From: Dryocosmus kuriphilus
Taxonomy: Eukaryota > Arthropoda > Insecta > Hymenoptera > Cynipidae
NCBI GenBank assembly: GCA_038277395.1
Contig: CM076189.1
Coordinates: 208,236,011-208,300,010 of the forward strand
Reading direction: 5' to 3'
DNA: 64,000 bases
Part shown: positions 34,301 through 46,591 of the stretch, piece after piece
Layout of the letters: each line of letters starts with the position of its first letter
Numbering within the stretch: the stretch's first letter is position 1
Program-made: the position numbers and the translations under genes
Notes under the pieces: model-generated
Database searches by the model: none
The model's input: the letters and a program-made list of their open reading frames with translations, nothing else
What the model was told of the DNA's origin: nothing

Positions 34301-37300
34301 AAGATTTCAAGTAATCCTAAGGGATTTCAGTAAATTTTCAAACGATTGTATAGAACTGTGTATTAAGAATTTCAGCATTTGAATGATTTCAAGCGATTAC
34401 AAGGTATTTCAAAGAATAGGATTTTCGGGATTTGAAAAAGGATTTTTTCAAGGATTTGATTGACTTTCTAGAATTTTAAAAAAGATTTCTTTCACAGTAT
34501 TTCGAAATTTCAAAAGATTTTGAGATTTCGTCAGGATTTAAAGATTGTTAGAATGAGTTTTCAAAGGATCTCAAGGATTTCAGTTTCGAAGGGGATTTCA
34601 AAAGATTTCAAGATCTCAAATAATTTCATAGCATTTGAATGATTTCAAGCGATTACAAGGTATTTCAAAGAATTTCATAGGATTTAAAGGTTATTCGGGA
34701 TTTGAAAGATTTCCAAAGGATGTCAAACAACCTTAGCGGATTTCAAAGGACTTCAATGGATTTTAAAGAATTCTAAAGAATTTTAACATATTTTAAAGGT
34801 CTTATGGGATTTCAGAGGTTTCAAAGGACTTCAAGGGATTTGATTGACTTTCTAGATATTTCAGAGAATTTTATAGGATTTAAAACTTTCACAGTATTTC
34901 GAAGGTATGTAGGTGATTTCAAAAGATTTTGAAAGATTTCAAGTAATCCTAAGGGATTTCAGTGAATTTCAAACGATTGTATAGAACTGTAAATATTTCA
35001 CAGAATTTTAAAGAATTTCAAGGGATTTCAAATAATTTTAAAGTTTCGAAGGGTCTGAAGTGATTTCAAAAGATTTCAAGGATCTTCAAATAATTTCATA
35101 GCATTTGAATGATTTCAAGCGATTACAAGGTATTTCAAAGAATTTCATAGGATTTAAAGGTTATTCGGGATTTGAAAGATTTCCAAAGGATGTCAAACAA
35201 CCTTAGCGGATTTCAAAGGACTTCAATGGATTTTAAAGAATTCTAAAGAATTTTAACATATTTTAAAGGTCTTATGGGATTTCAGAGGTTTCAAAGGACT
35301 TCAAGGGATTTGATTGACTTTCTAGATATTTCAGAGAATTTTATAGGATTTAAAACTTTCACAGTATTTCGAAGGTATGTAGGTGATTTCAAAAGATTTT
35401 GAAAGATTTCAAGTAATCCTAAGGGATTTCAGTGACTTTTAAACGATTGTATAGAACTGTAAATATTTCACAGAATTTCAAAGAATTTCAAGGGATTTCA
35501 AATAATTTTAAAGTTTCGAGGGTCTGAAGTTTTCAAAAGATTTCAAAGATCTTTAATTTCATAGCAAATGATTTCAAGCGATTACAAGGTATTTCAAAGA
35601 ATTTCATAGGATTTAAAGGTTATTCGGGATTTGAAAGATTTCCAAAGGTCAAACAACCTTAGCGGATTTCAAAGGACTTCAATGGATTTTTTCTAAAGAT
35701 TTTAACATATTTTTAATGGTCTTATGGGATTTCAGAGGTTTCAAAGGACTTCAAGGGATTTGATTGACTTTCTAGATATTTCAGAGAATTTTATAGGATT
35801 TAAAGCATTTGAATGATTTCAAAAAGCGATTACAAGGTATTTCAAAGATTTTCATAGGATTTTAAAGGTTAGGGTCGGGATTTGAAAGATTTCCAAAAAG
35901 ATTTGAATGATTTCAAGCGATTACAACAAAGAATTTCATAGGATTTGTTATTCGGATTTCAAAGGATTCAAATGGACCTTAGCGGATTTAAAGACTTCAA
36001 TGGATTTTAGAGAAAGAATTTTAACATATTTTAAAGGTCTTATGGGATTTCAGAGGTTTCAAAGGACTTCAAGGGATTTGATTGACTTTCTAGATATTTC
36101 AGAGAATTTTATAGGATTTAAAACTTTCACAGTATTTCGAAGGTATGTAGGTGATTTCAAAAGATTTTGAAAGATTTCAAGTTTCGATTTCAGTGAAATC
36201 AAACGATTGTATAGAACTGGGATTTCAAGGGATTTCAAATAATTTTAAAGTTTCGAACTGAAGTGATTTATTTCAAGGATCTTCAAATAATTTCATACAT
36301 TTGAATGATTTCAAATTACAAGGCATTTCAAAGAATTTCATAGGATTTAAAGGTTATTCGGGATTTGAAAGATTTCCAAAGGATGTCAAACAACCTTAGC
36401 GGATTTCAAAGGACTTCAATGGATTTTAGAGAATTCTAAAAGAATTTTAACATATTTTAAAATCTTATGGGATTTCAGAGGTTTTGCAAATTTGATTGAC
36501 TTTCTAGATATTTCAGAGAATTTTATAGGATTTAAAACTTTCACAGTATTTCGAAGGTATGTAGGTGATTTCAAAAGATTTTGAAAGATTTCAAGTAATC
36601 CTCAGGGATTTCAGTGAATTTCAAACGATTGTATAGAACTGTAAAATATTTCACAGAATTTCAAAGAATTTCAAGGGATTTCAAATAATTTTAAAGTTTC
36701 GAAGGGTCTGAAGTGATTTCAAAAGATTTCAAGGATCTTCAAATAATTTCATAGCATTTGAATGATTTCAAGCGATTACAAGGTATTTCAAAGAATTTCA
36801 TAGGATTTAAAGGTTATTCGGGATTTGAAAGATTTCCAAAGGATGTCAAACAACCTTAGCGGATTTCAAAGGACTTCAATGGATTTTAAAGAATTCTAAA
36901 GAATTTTAACATATTTTAAAGGTCTTATGGGATTTCAGAGGTTTCAAAGGACTTCAAGGGATTTGATTGACTTTCTAGATATTTCAGAGAATTTTATAGG
37001 ATTTAAAACTTTCACAGTATTTCGAAGGTATGTAGGTGATTTCAAAAGATTTTGAAAGATTTCAAGTAATCCTAAGGGATTTCAGTGAATTTCAAACGAT
37101 TGTATAGAACTGTAAATATTTCACAGAATTTCAAAGAATTTCAAGGGATTTCAAATAATTTTAAAGTTTCGAAGGGTCTGAAGTGATTTCAAAAGATTTC
37201 AAGGATCTTCAAATAATTTCATAGCATTTGAATGATTTCAAGCGATTACAAGGTATTTCAAAGAATTTCATAGGATTTAAAGGTTATTCGGGATTTGAAA

Positions 37301-40300
37301 GATTTCCAAAGGATGTCAAACAACCTTAGCGGATTTCAAAGGACTTCAATGGATTTTAAAGAATTCTAAAGAATTTTAACATATTTTAAAGGTCTTATGG
37401 GATTTCAGAGGTTTCAAAGGACTTCAAGGGATTTGATTGACTTTCTAGATATTTCAGAGAATTTTATAGGATTTAAAACTTTCACAGTATTTCGAAGGTA
37501 TGTAGGTGATTTCAAAAGATTTTGAAAGATTTCAAGTAATCCTAAGGGATTTCAGTGAATTTCAAACGATTGTATAGAACTGTAAATATTTCACAGAATT
37601 TTAAAGAATTTCAAGGGATTTCAAATAATTTTAAAGTTTCGAAGGGTCTGAAGTGATTTCAAAAGATTTCAAGGATCTTCAAATAATTTCATAGCATTTG
37701 AATGATTTCAAGCGATTACAAGGTATTTCAAAGAATTTCATAGGATTTAAAGGTTATTCGGGATTTGAAAGATTTCCAAAGGATGTCAAACAACCTTAGC
37801 GGATTTCAAAGGACTTCAATGGATTTTAAAGAATTCTAAAGAATTTTAACATATTTTAAAGGTCTTATGGGATTTCAGAGGTTTCAAAGGACTTCAAGGG
37901 ATTTGATTGACTTTCTAGATATTTCAGAGAATTTTCTAGGATTTAAAACTTTCACAGTATTTCGAAGGTATGTAGGTGATTTCAAAAGATTTTGAAAGAT
38001 TTCAAGTAATCCTAAGGGATTTCAGTAAATTTTAAACGATTGTATAGAACTGTAAATATTTCACAGAATTTCAAAGGTTTTTAAGAGTTTTTACGAAATT
38101 TTAAAAAAGAATTCCACGAAATTTTAAGAGATTTCGTAGGATTTAAAGGTTTCATGAGTTTTTAAAGGATCTAAAGCGATTTCATTGGATTTCAAAGACT
38201 CAAATAATTTAAAAGCATTTGAATGATTTCAAGCGATTACAAGGTATTTCAAAGAATTTCATAGGGATTTAAAGGTTACTCGGGATTTGAAAGATTTCCA
38301 AAAGATGTCAAACAACCTTGACGGATTTCAAAGGACTTCAATGGATTTTAAAGAATTCTAAAGAATTTTAACATATTTTAAAGGTCTTATGGGATTTCAG
38401 AGGTTTCAAAGGACTTCAAGGGATTTGATTGACTTTCTAGATATTTCAGAGAATTTTCTAGGATTTAAAACTCTCACAGTATTTCGAAGGTATGTAGGTG
38501 ATTTCAAAAGATTTTGAAAGATTTCAAGTAATCCTAAGGGATTTCAGTAAATTTTAAACGATTGTATAGAACTGTAAATATTTCACAGAATTTCAAAGGT
38601 TTTTAAGAGTTTTTTACGAAATTTTAAAAAAGAATTCCACGAAATTTTAAGAGATTTCGTAGGATTTAAAGGTTTCATGAGTTTTTAAAGGATCTAAAGC
38701 GATTTCATTGGATTTCAAAGACTCAAATGATTTAAAAGCATTTGAATGATTTCAAGCGATTACAAGGTATTTCAAAGAATTTCACAGGATTTAAAAGTTA
38801 TTCGGGATTTGAAAGATTTCCAAAGGATGTCAAACAACCTTAGGGGATTTCAAAGCAATTCAATGGATTTTAAAGAATTCTAAAGAATTTTAACATATTT
38901 CAAAGGTCTTATGGGATTTCAGAGGTTTCAAAGGACTTCAAGGGATTTGATTGACTTTCTAGATATTTCAGAGAATTTTATAGGATTTAAAACTTTCACA
39001 GTATTTCAAAGGTTTGTAGGTGATTTCAAAAGATTTTTGAAAGATTTCAAGTAATCCTAAGGGAATTCAGTGAATTTTAAACGATTGTATAGAACTGTAA
39101 ATATTTCACAGAATTTCAAAGAATTTCAAGGGATTTCAAGTAATTTTAAAGTTTCGAAGGGTCTGAAGGGATTTCAAAAGATTTCAAGGATCTTCAAATA
39201 ATTTCATAGCATTTGAATGATTTCAAGCGATTACAAGGTATTTCAAAGAATTTCATAGGATTTAAAGGTTACGGGATTTGAAAGATTTCCAAAGGACGTC
39301 AAACAACCTCAGGGGATTTCAAAGGACTTCAACGGATTTTAAAGAGTTCTAAAGAATTTTAACATATTTTAAAGGTCTTATGGGATTTCAGAGGTTTCAA
39401 AGGACTTCAAGGGATTTGATTGACTTTCTAGATATTTCAGAGAATTTTATAGGATTTAAAACTTTCACAGTATTTCAAAGGTTTGTAGGTGATTTCAAAA
39501 GATTTTTGAAAGATTTCAAGTAATCCTAAGGGAATTCAGTGAATTTTAAACAATTGTATAGAACTGTAAATATTTCACAGAATTTCAAAGAATTTCAAGG
39601 GATTTCAAGTAATTTTAAAGTTTCGAAGGGTCTGAAGGGATTTCAAAAGATTTCAAGGATCTTCAAATAATTTCATAGCATTTGAATGATTTCAAGCGAT
39701 TACAAGGTATTTCAAAGAATTTCATAGGATTTATAGGTTACCCGGGATTTGAAAGATTTCCAAAGGACGTCAAACAACCTCAGGGGATTTCAAAGGACTT
39801 CAACGGATTTTAAAGAGTTCTAAAGAATTTTAACATATTTTAAAGGTCTTATGGGATTTCAGAGGTTTCAAAGGACTTCAAGGGATTTGATTGACTTTCT
39901 AGATATTTCAGAGAATTTTATAGGATTTAAAACTTTCACAGTATTTCGAAGGTATGTAGGTGATTTCAAAAGATTTTGAAAGATTTCAAGTAATCCTAAG
40001 GGATTTCAGTGAATTTCAAACGATTGTATAGAACTGTAAATATTTCACAGAATTTCAAAGAATTTCAAGGGATTTCAAGTAATTTTAAAGTTTCGAAGGG
40101 TCTGAAGGGATTTCAAAAGATTTCAAGGATCTTCTTCAAATAATTTCATAGCATTTGAATGATTTCAAGCGATTACAAGGTATTTCAAAGAATTTCATAG
40201 GATTTAAAGGTTACTCGGGATTTGAAAGATTTCCAAAGGACGTCAAACAACCTCAGGGGATTTCAAAGGACTTCAACGGATTTTAAAGAGTTCTAAAGAA

Positions 40301-40660
40301 TTTTAACATATTTTAAAGGTCTTATGGGATTTCAGAGGTTTCAAAGGACTTCAAGGGATTTGATTGACTTTCTAGATATTTCAGAGAATTTTGCAGGATT
40401 TAAAACTTTCACAGTCTTTCAAAGGTTAGTGTGATTTCAAAAGATTTTGAAATATTTCAAGTAATCCTAAGGGATTTCAGTGACTTTTAAACGATTGTAT
40501 AGAACTGTAAATATTTCACAGAATTTCAAAGAATTTCAAGGGATTTCAAGTAATTTTAATGTTTCAAAGGGTCTGCAGGGATTTCAGAAGATTTCAAGGA
40601 TCTTCAAATAATTTCATAGCATTTTAATGATTTCACGTGCTTTTATAGAATTTCAAGAGT
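31330..40660. repeat. Satellite array, 470-bp higher-order repeat of ATTTCAAAGG-like monomers
   Basis: The landmark TGATTGACTTTCTAGATATTT recurs at about 31674, 32141, 32611, 33080, 33738, 34209, 34841, 35311, 35761, 36079, 36494, 36964, 37434, 37904, 38426, 38948, 39417, 39888 and 40361. Most spacings are 467-473. Each unit is itself made of about 10-bp variants of ATTTCAAAGG. Two units near 38.1-38.9 kb are 522 bp. Units in 33.3-33.7, 34.3-34.6 and 35.5-36.5 kb are shortened and scrambled. There is strong strand asymmetry and no gene; the open frame at 35907-36170 is a chance product. Confidence 0.95.
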
Positions 40661-41784
40661 TTTCAAAAGACTGTATTGTATTTCATAAAATCGCAAGGGA
40701 TTTCACGAGATTTCAATAGAATTCAAAGATTTCATGGGATTCGATTAGAGGCGCACGCCAGATTTTTCAAGAGTGATTTCAACTTAAACAAACTTCAGCT
40801 TAGCTTACAATTCAATCAATTTTGACGGAAATGAAATGATTTTTGATGAATAGAGCAGGATGAATGCCAAGGTTGTCAGGAGTTTGACGATCTCTAATGA
40901 AACTCGAGTCAGTGTACTCCTGAATAGCTAATTGGTGAACGGACCTCGCGCTCAGTGCTCGCGAAACAATGTTGGACGGTGTGGCGCCAGACAATTAACT
41001 TAGTAAATTCTACCAAGCACGGAGCCAGGAGGATGATAATAAAGAAGTAGAGGGGTGGTTGAGTTAACTTTAATTGCTCACTGGGCTACATAATAAATGA
41101 CACTGTGGTCGTCTGTACCGCAGGAAAAACTGACTCTCACCCCTCATTGACGACAAAGAGCTACAATATTACACGAGGTTGAACAAATGCACAAATGCAC
41201 ATAGCCAATGCTAGTAATAATTAATTACCCCGCAGTTTTATTCGTACCTCGAATACGCAACCTCGCCCCATTTCCAAATGCGAGCTTAAAGGTCTTCGTG
41301 CCCCGGATCGTGTTTATGCAAATTTTTCGAGCTTTGTTATTTGTTTTCCCTTGTGCTTTAATGTTTTTGGCAACACAGCTAAAAAATACATTTTCGAGCT
41401 AAAACTGTTCAGTGCTAACCCATTGGCATTTTTCTTCAATTAAAAGATTATACACTGGAATTTCTGTTCTTTTAAATCTCGGAACTTAATTAAAATTCAG
41501 GATTAAATATCCAATGTTTTAAAGGAATACATTTTTTTTATTCTAAGAAATAATCATGAGTTTGTTCATATTTTTTCGAAATGTCCTGCATTTTAATAGT
41601 TCTAAATAAATTCAATTTCATATTTTTATTTAAAAATAGTCGAGAATTCATGATCGAGAATATTTATCGACTTTTTTTAAATTGTGAATTATACAAATAC
41701 CTAAATATTTAATTAAAAAGCTTAAAACCGGTTTTTTAAATCAATTTTTAATCATTTGAAAAATATTAGGGCCAGTTAAGTATA
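40661..41784. other. Unique island after the satellite
   Basis: Non-repetitive sequence of higher GC at 40740-41410, then AT-rich sequence. I see no splice-supported exon. It may be part of the Dys intron. Confidence 0.4.
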
Positions 41785-43122
41785 CGTCAGTAATATCAGA
41801 ATCTGCAAGTGATCGTTTAACTTTAATGAAACTTGGTGAAATTATAGTGCTATATAAGAGACTTTTGAGGCATGAAGGATTTTTGAAAATTTTGGATTTC
41901 ATTTCTTGAAAAATACCCACCCTTTAATTTTTTTTTAATGTGGATAAAAAGATTCCTCATAAAATTACTTCTTATTTAAAAAAAAAAATTATTGAAGACT
42001 CTTCTGGTCCCTATGATACCGGGATTTTACACGGTCCGCGCACTGACCTTACGTGACCAGAAAACGTAGCAAAAATTCAAGATTTCGTTGGGTTTGAACT
42101 AAACTTGGTGCTTAGGGATTTACATGTCTCTGATTCTGAAATCTATCAAACTATGGCGACCAAAATGATAGATTTTGGTGTATTTACATGAAAACTGCTA
42201 TTTGGCGGTTGAATTTTGAATTAAAAATTTTTTAGGCCACGGTCATTAAAAACATCTTAGTATCCAGTTTAATTTAAATCCAACAAAATGTTGAATTCTT
42301 GCCACTTTTTGGTTGAATTTTGAATTTTCAATCTTTCGCTGGATTTGTACTAAACTGGGTACTAAAGGATTTTTTATGATTCTGATTACAAATCCGATCA
42401 CACTTTAAAATTCAAAACTCAAATTCAAAATTCAACAGCCGGACATATGTTTTCATGTATGTAAATACACAAAAATTTATCATTTTGGTCGCAATATTGG
42501 ATCGCCCGATTCCAATTTTTAATTTCTGACATCGCATTCGGAATTAGGGGCATGAAAGTTTAGTTCAAATCCAACGAAATCTTGAATTTTTGCCACTTGT
42601 TCTAGTCCGCCCGAATAGAATGACGATATCTTTGGAGCCCGAAAAGTCTTCATCGATTTTCTTTTTTTTAATGAAAGGTGGTTTCATAAGGAATCTTTTT
42701 ATCCATATTTAAAAGAAAAAAATTAGAAAGTGGGTATTATTCAAAAAATGGAATCCAACTTAAGTGCGAAGTTAGATACGTTCCAACACTGGCCCAGCAT
42801 CGGCTAAAATATTGCGTTGCTGGAATGATAATTACGGTATGCAATTGGCGGCCAATTCTGGTCCAGACTCTGGCCGCCATTGTCGGCTCATCAATGGATG
42901 CCGATATCGGCCTGAGCTTAGATGCCAATATCGTCCCGTTGCTGAAATGATGACATATTTTAGTGGCCCATTACATTGAGAAATCACAATGGAAAAATAA
43001 AAATAAATGTTATAAAAAACAATTATTAATTAAGAACACAATTTATTCGTAGACATATTATGAATAACACTTATAACTAATCGATATTTGTAAATTTCAA
43101 CGTTTATATAACAAATAAAATT

Positions 43123-43205
43123 TCGCACGCAACGGGGGGGAATCGAACGCACGACCTATGGGACGCGAGTCAGCAAACTAACCATTACCCTAACTCATGA
43201 GATGG
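43123..43205 (-). other. tRNA-like sequence (SINE head or tRNA pseudogene)
   Basis: On the minus strand it reads GGTAATGGTTAGTTTGCTGA, like a pol III A box and D-arm. About 30 bases later comes GTGCGTTCGATTCCCC, like a B box and T-arm. The T-stem does not pair properly, so it is not a functional tRNA. The isotype is not assignable. Confidence 0.5.
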
Positions 43206-43619
43206 TGTGTCCTACATTTTTTCACAATGCACTCAATCATATACAAATAGCAAAATATCTCGAGATAATTTCATCAATAAACGCTTTTGCGTTACCAATA
43301 AATAAAATATGTATATAAGATTTTTTATATTTTTAATTTTCAGTTTTATTAAAAGTAAAGCCGTAGTGTAAATTGATATAATAGGATATTTTATTGGCAG
43401 AACAAAAATTTTTGCGACAAAAAAAACTGCTGTCTGACGGTACTGGAGCAGTGCCGACTTAATATCTTCTTTAATTATAATTATTCATGGTTATGATATC
43501 AATTTTCTAATGATTGACATATTTTACGTAACTTTTTACTTTAAACAGAAAAATAGGATTTCAATTTTTTTTTTTACCAAAAAGTTAGTGTTCGGTAATT
43601 CCTTAACCACAAATTTCTT

Positions 43620-44055
43620 CCAACTTTCGGCCCTGTGATAGGCCGTTACTCGGCCGAATTTTGGCTTTTTGACTTCCAACCTAGTTTGCCGCAGTAATTC
43701 CGACTTTCGGCCTTGTAATGAGCCATTGCTAGGCCGAACTCTGGCTTTTTGACTTCCAATATGGTTTGCCGGAGTAATGCCGACTTTCGGTCTTGTAATG
43801 GGTAGTTACTGGGCCGGAGTCTGGCTTTTTGACTTCCAATATGGTTTGCCGAAGTGATGCCGACTTTTGGCCCAGTAAAGTGCCATCGCTGAGACAAATT
43901 CTGGCTTATTTCTGCTTCTAACATGGTTTGACGTAGTAATTTCGACTTTCGGCCCTTTGATGGGCCGCTACTGAGCAGGACTCCGGCTTACATGGTTTTC
44001 CGGAGTAATGCCGACTTTCGGTCCTGTAATAGGCCACTGCTGGGCCAAGCTTCGG
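43620..44055. repeat. 80-bp tandem repeat
   Basis: CGACTTTCGG recurs at 43701, 43781, 43861 (variant), 43943 and 44012, with an earlier copy near 43623. The unit also contains TGGCTTTTTGACTTCCAA and ATGGTTTGCCGGAGTAATGC. The overlapping minus-strand frames simply translate this repeat. Confidence 0.85.
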
Positions 44056-44506
44056 CAAAAGCTTGGCAAATTTAAAATGCCAATGTACTGTGCCTTTACT
44101 GGGACAACACTGGGCCGATTTGATCGCTGATATCGGTCCAGTAACATTGGCCGACACTTGGCTGCCAATATTGGTCCAGTATTGGGCCATGTTTTCAGTA
44201 CCGGCAATTCGCACTTGGGATATTTTTTTTCGGTAAAAATTTCGAAATTAAAAAAAAAGGTTTTATTTTCTTACAATGAATTATTTTATCTTTAATATCT
44301 CTAAGTTTCATCAAAATCTAATTATCTGTTCCGGAAATGTCGATAGCTCAAAAAACATACTACCCAAAAATACAATATGTCGTAACTCTCATAATTTTAA
44401 AAATTTCAAAAATCCTTTAGCCCCAAAAGTCTCTTATATAGAACTATAATTTCATCAAGTTTCATTAAAATTGAACGACCACTTGCAGATTCTGATATTC
44501 CTGATG

Positions 44507-46591
44507 TATCCATTAATAAAAAAAGTTGTGATAAAGGTCACTCTCTGTAAGAAACCATTTATAATAGGTGTACTCTGAAGGAAAAATAGGAAACAAAAAT
44601 GAATTTAAACCACTGAAACTATGAATATATAACACAGACAATAAATTGTTGTCTGTTGAGGTTTGTTGAACATGGATCATTCGCATACCAGCGAGCAATG
44701 CGGCCGCGGATGCTCTTTTGTCTTCAAATAAAGGCAAGCATTTTGCATGAAGTCTGCAGACAGGGCAGTTTTGAAGCAAAGTATTAGATTGAACTTCTAT
44801 AGTAGACTATCTCGTTATCTCACAAATGCCCTATGGTCTATCTGGTAATACCAAACTCTTTTTTAAAATCCTCGAATTATCCAGAAAAATATCTTTAGAC
44901 AATTTTTAAGAAACTATTTCTTTCATTAAAGTATAAAAACTTGAAATTTCAATTTGTAAGAAATATTTTCTGTATAATGAGCTGCAACTAAAACTCCTGG
45001 AAAATAGGAAGATGGAACTACAATTTCAAGAAAATGGCATTTTTCTACAAGTGAGAAAATGTTACAATGCAGTGACATTGGTGCAAGCCATGTGACGTTT
45101 CTGTGAACACAATAAGGTTTTCTTCCACATGTTAGATGTTACGACACAGGTGGCACAGAGAAATTACTTCTTCTATCTCTAGTAAAAAGGAAAAATATGG
45201 CATATAAAAAAATAAGAAGGAAGTACAAGTAACAGCAGAACAATAAAAGCAGCCTTACAGAACTTGTAAGTCGAGAACGATAGTTATAAAATAAAAATTA
45301 TTACGTAAATAAAACCTAGAGTTGAAAAACATTGCATCAGTATCACCTTCATATGCAGCACACATTCCTAAAGAAGCTTTCTAGATTTCTTTGCAATATC
45401 TTCCTTTTGCAAAAAATCAAACACGAAAACTAATCAAATGAAAGGAAAATAATCCAAACAGAAGGAAACAGCTGGTGAATGGTGATCTAGAATGTGGAAA
45501 AAACAGAATGGGAGAAATACAATTCAGAGAATGGAAGAAGTAACACATGAGATAAGCAAACAGGATGCACAAATAAATGGAAAATGGTATAGGAATTGGA
45601 ATGTTATAGAGGAGATTTAAAAATACAAGAAAAAAATGTCAAGTTGGAATAATTATAGTGCAATCTTGGGTTGCAAATTCAAAAATTTGATTAGAAAAAC
45701 GCTCAGGTAAAAGCAAAATGCAATCAAAAGAATCAGTTATTTATAGGGTCTGAGGTATCATTTTTTTGAGAGAAACCTCAACTTTCGAATCCCATGGAAT
45801 TAAAAATAAATGAATGATTTAGTTTCAGTAGTAAAATCTGAGAAAGTAGGATCCTAAGATGCACTCGCGGTCGCACTTAATGGGTCATTGACATGTCGTA
45901 AACAAACCTGAGGTAATCGAAATGAGGACTTTCAGAACCAATCGCTCAGAGTCCATAAAGGTTAAGGTCTAGGGTACTTGCACATTGCAAATCTGGACTT
46001 ATAATAGATGCAAGTGGCATACTGCCAACGACGAGGCGCCATAATATTGCCGCTTAGTCACCTCCGCCAGTTCTCTTTGTCTGGCAAGTCCAGCGACGTA
46101 ATAAATAGTCACCGCGGAAATCTGAATATTTATGAGGGAATCGAGCGCCGGTCAGACACGAATTTCTCGTTCCTCCACAAATTTTTTTCCCCTTTTTTAC
46201 CTGACCGATATATTTTTGCCGCTATAAAGTGTCTGACCGGATACATTTTGCCGAGTAGAAGGAAGTTCAACTATTTTTAGAGGATGCTCGCAAAATTTGT
46301 ACATACGAACTCTCGAACAAGAAGGGAGTCTTGAGTTCCAGAATTCAACTGACTCAAATTAAATTTAAAAAAAAATTTAACTTTTTTAATTGAAAGATAA
46401 GATCTCTTAGTGGTAAGATTCTAAACTTTGCAAATTACTGGTGGTTTGGAATCTTTGGAATTTATCTAATCTTTAAAGGCAGGATGTCCTGCATTGGGAG
46501 ATAAACTATGAAAATTGAATGATATCGTCAAACTATCTTAACACATTTTCCACTTAAATCTATTAGCGTATATGGTTGAAATAACAGTCTA
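44507..46591. other. Mostly unique sequence, possible regulatory islands
   Basis: It is not obviously repetitive. A minus-strand exon-like block at 44689-44790 is discussed in the findings. 45890-46300 is GC-richer and lacks repeats; the open frame at 46008-46280 has no motif. Nothing else is supported. Confidence 0.4.

Larger units (their letters stand above)
42757..44220. mobile_element. Insertion carrying GGCC-rich repeats and a tRNA-like segment
   Basis: The ends carry related words (AAGTGCGAA near 42762; TTCGCACTTGGG near 44208) and GGCCAATATTGG/GGCCGATATCGG-type motifs at both sides. The inside holds a tRNA-like block (43123-43205) and a tandem array of about 80-bp units (43620-44055). 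No protein is recognised. It may be a non-autonomous transposon, but the true ends are uncertain. Confidence 0.5.
41785..44506. mobile_element. Large foldback element split by a nested insertion
   Basis: The outer arms (41785-41885 and 44405-44506) are inverted copies (ATCAGAATCTGCAAGTG; TATATAAGAGACTTTTG). The inner arms also pair, about 41890-42330 with 42330-42760 (for example the CAAGATTTCGTTGG/CCAACGAAATCTTG pair). On the left the outer and inner arm parts are contiguous; on the right they are about 1.65 kb apart. Sequence between 42760 and 44400 therefore looks inserted into the right arm. Confidence 0.75.

Noticed and set aside
35907..36170. 87-codon frame in the satellite
   Set aside because: It consists only of repeated satellite motifs in a scrambled unit and has no equivalent in the intact units.
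31330..40660. CRISPR-like array
   Set aside because: There are no unique spacers; the whole 470-bp unit repeats, and the sequence is from an animal genome.
43123..43205. Functional tRNA gene
   Set aside because: A- and B-box-like words are present but the T-stem and acceptor do not pair, so it is listed only as tRNA-like.
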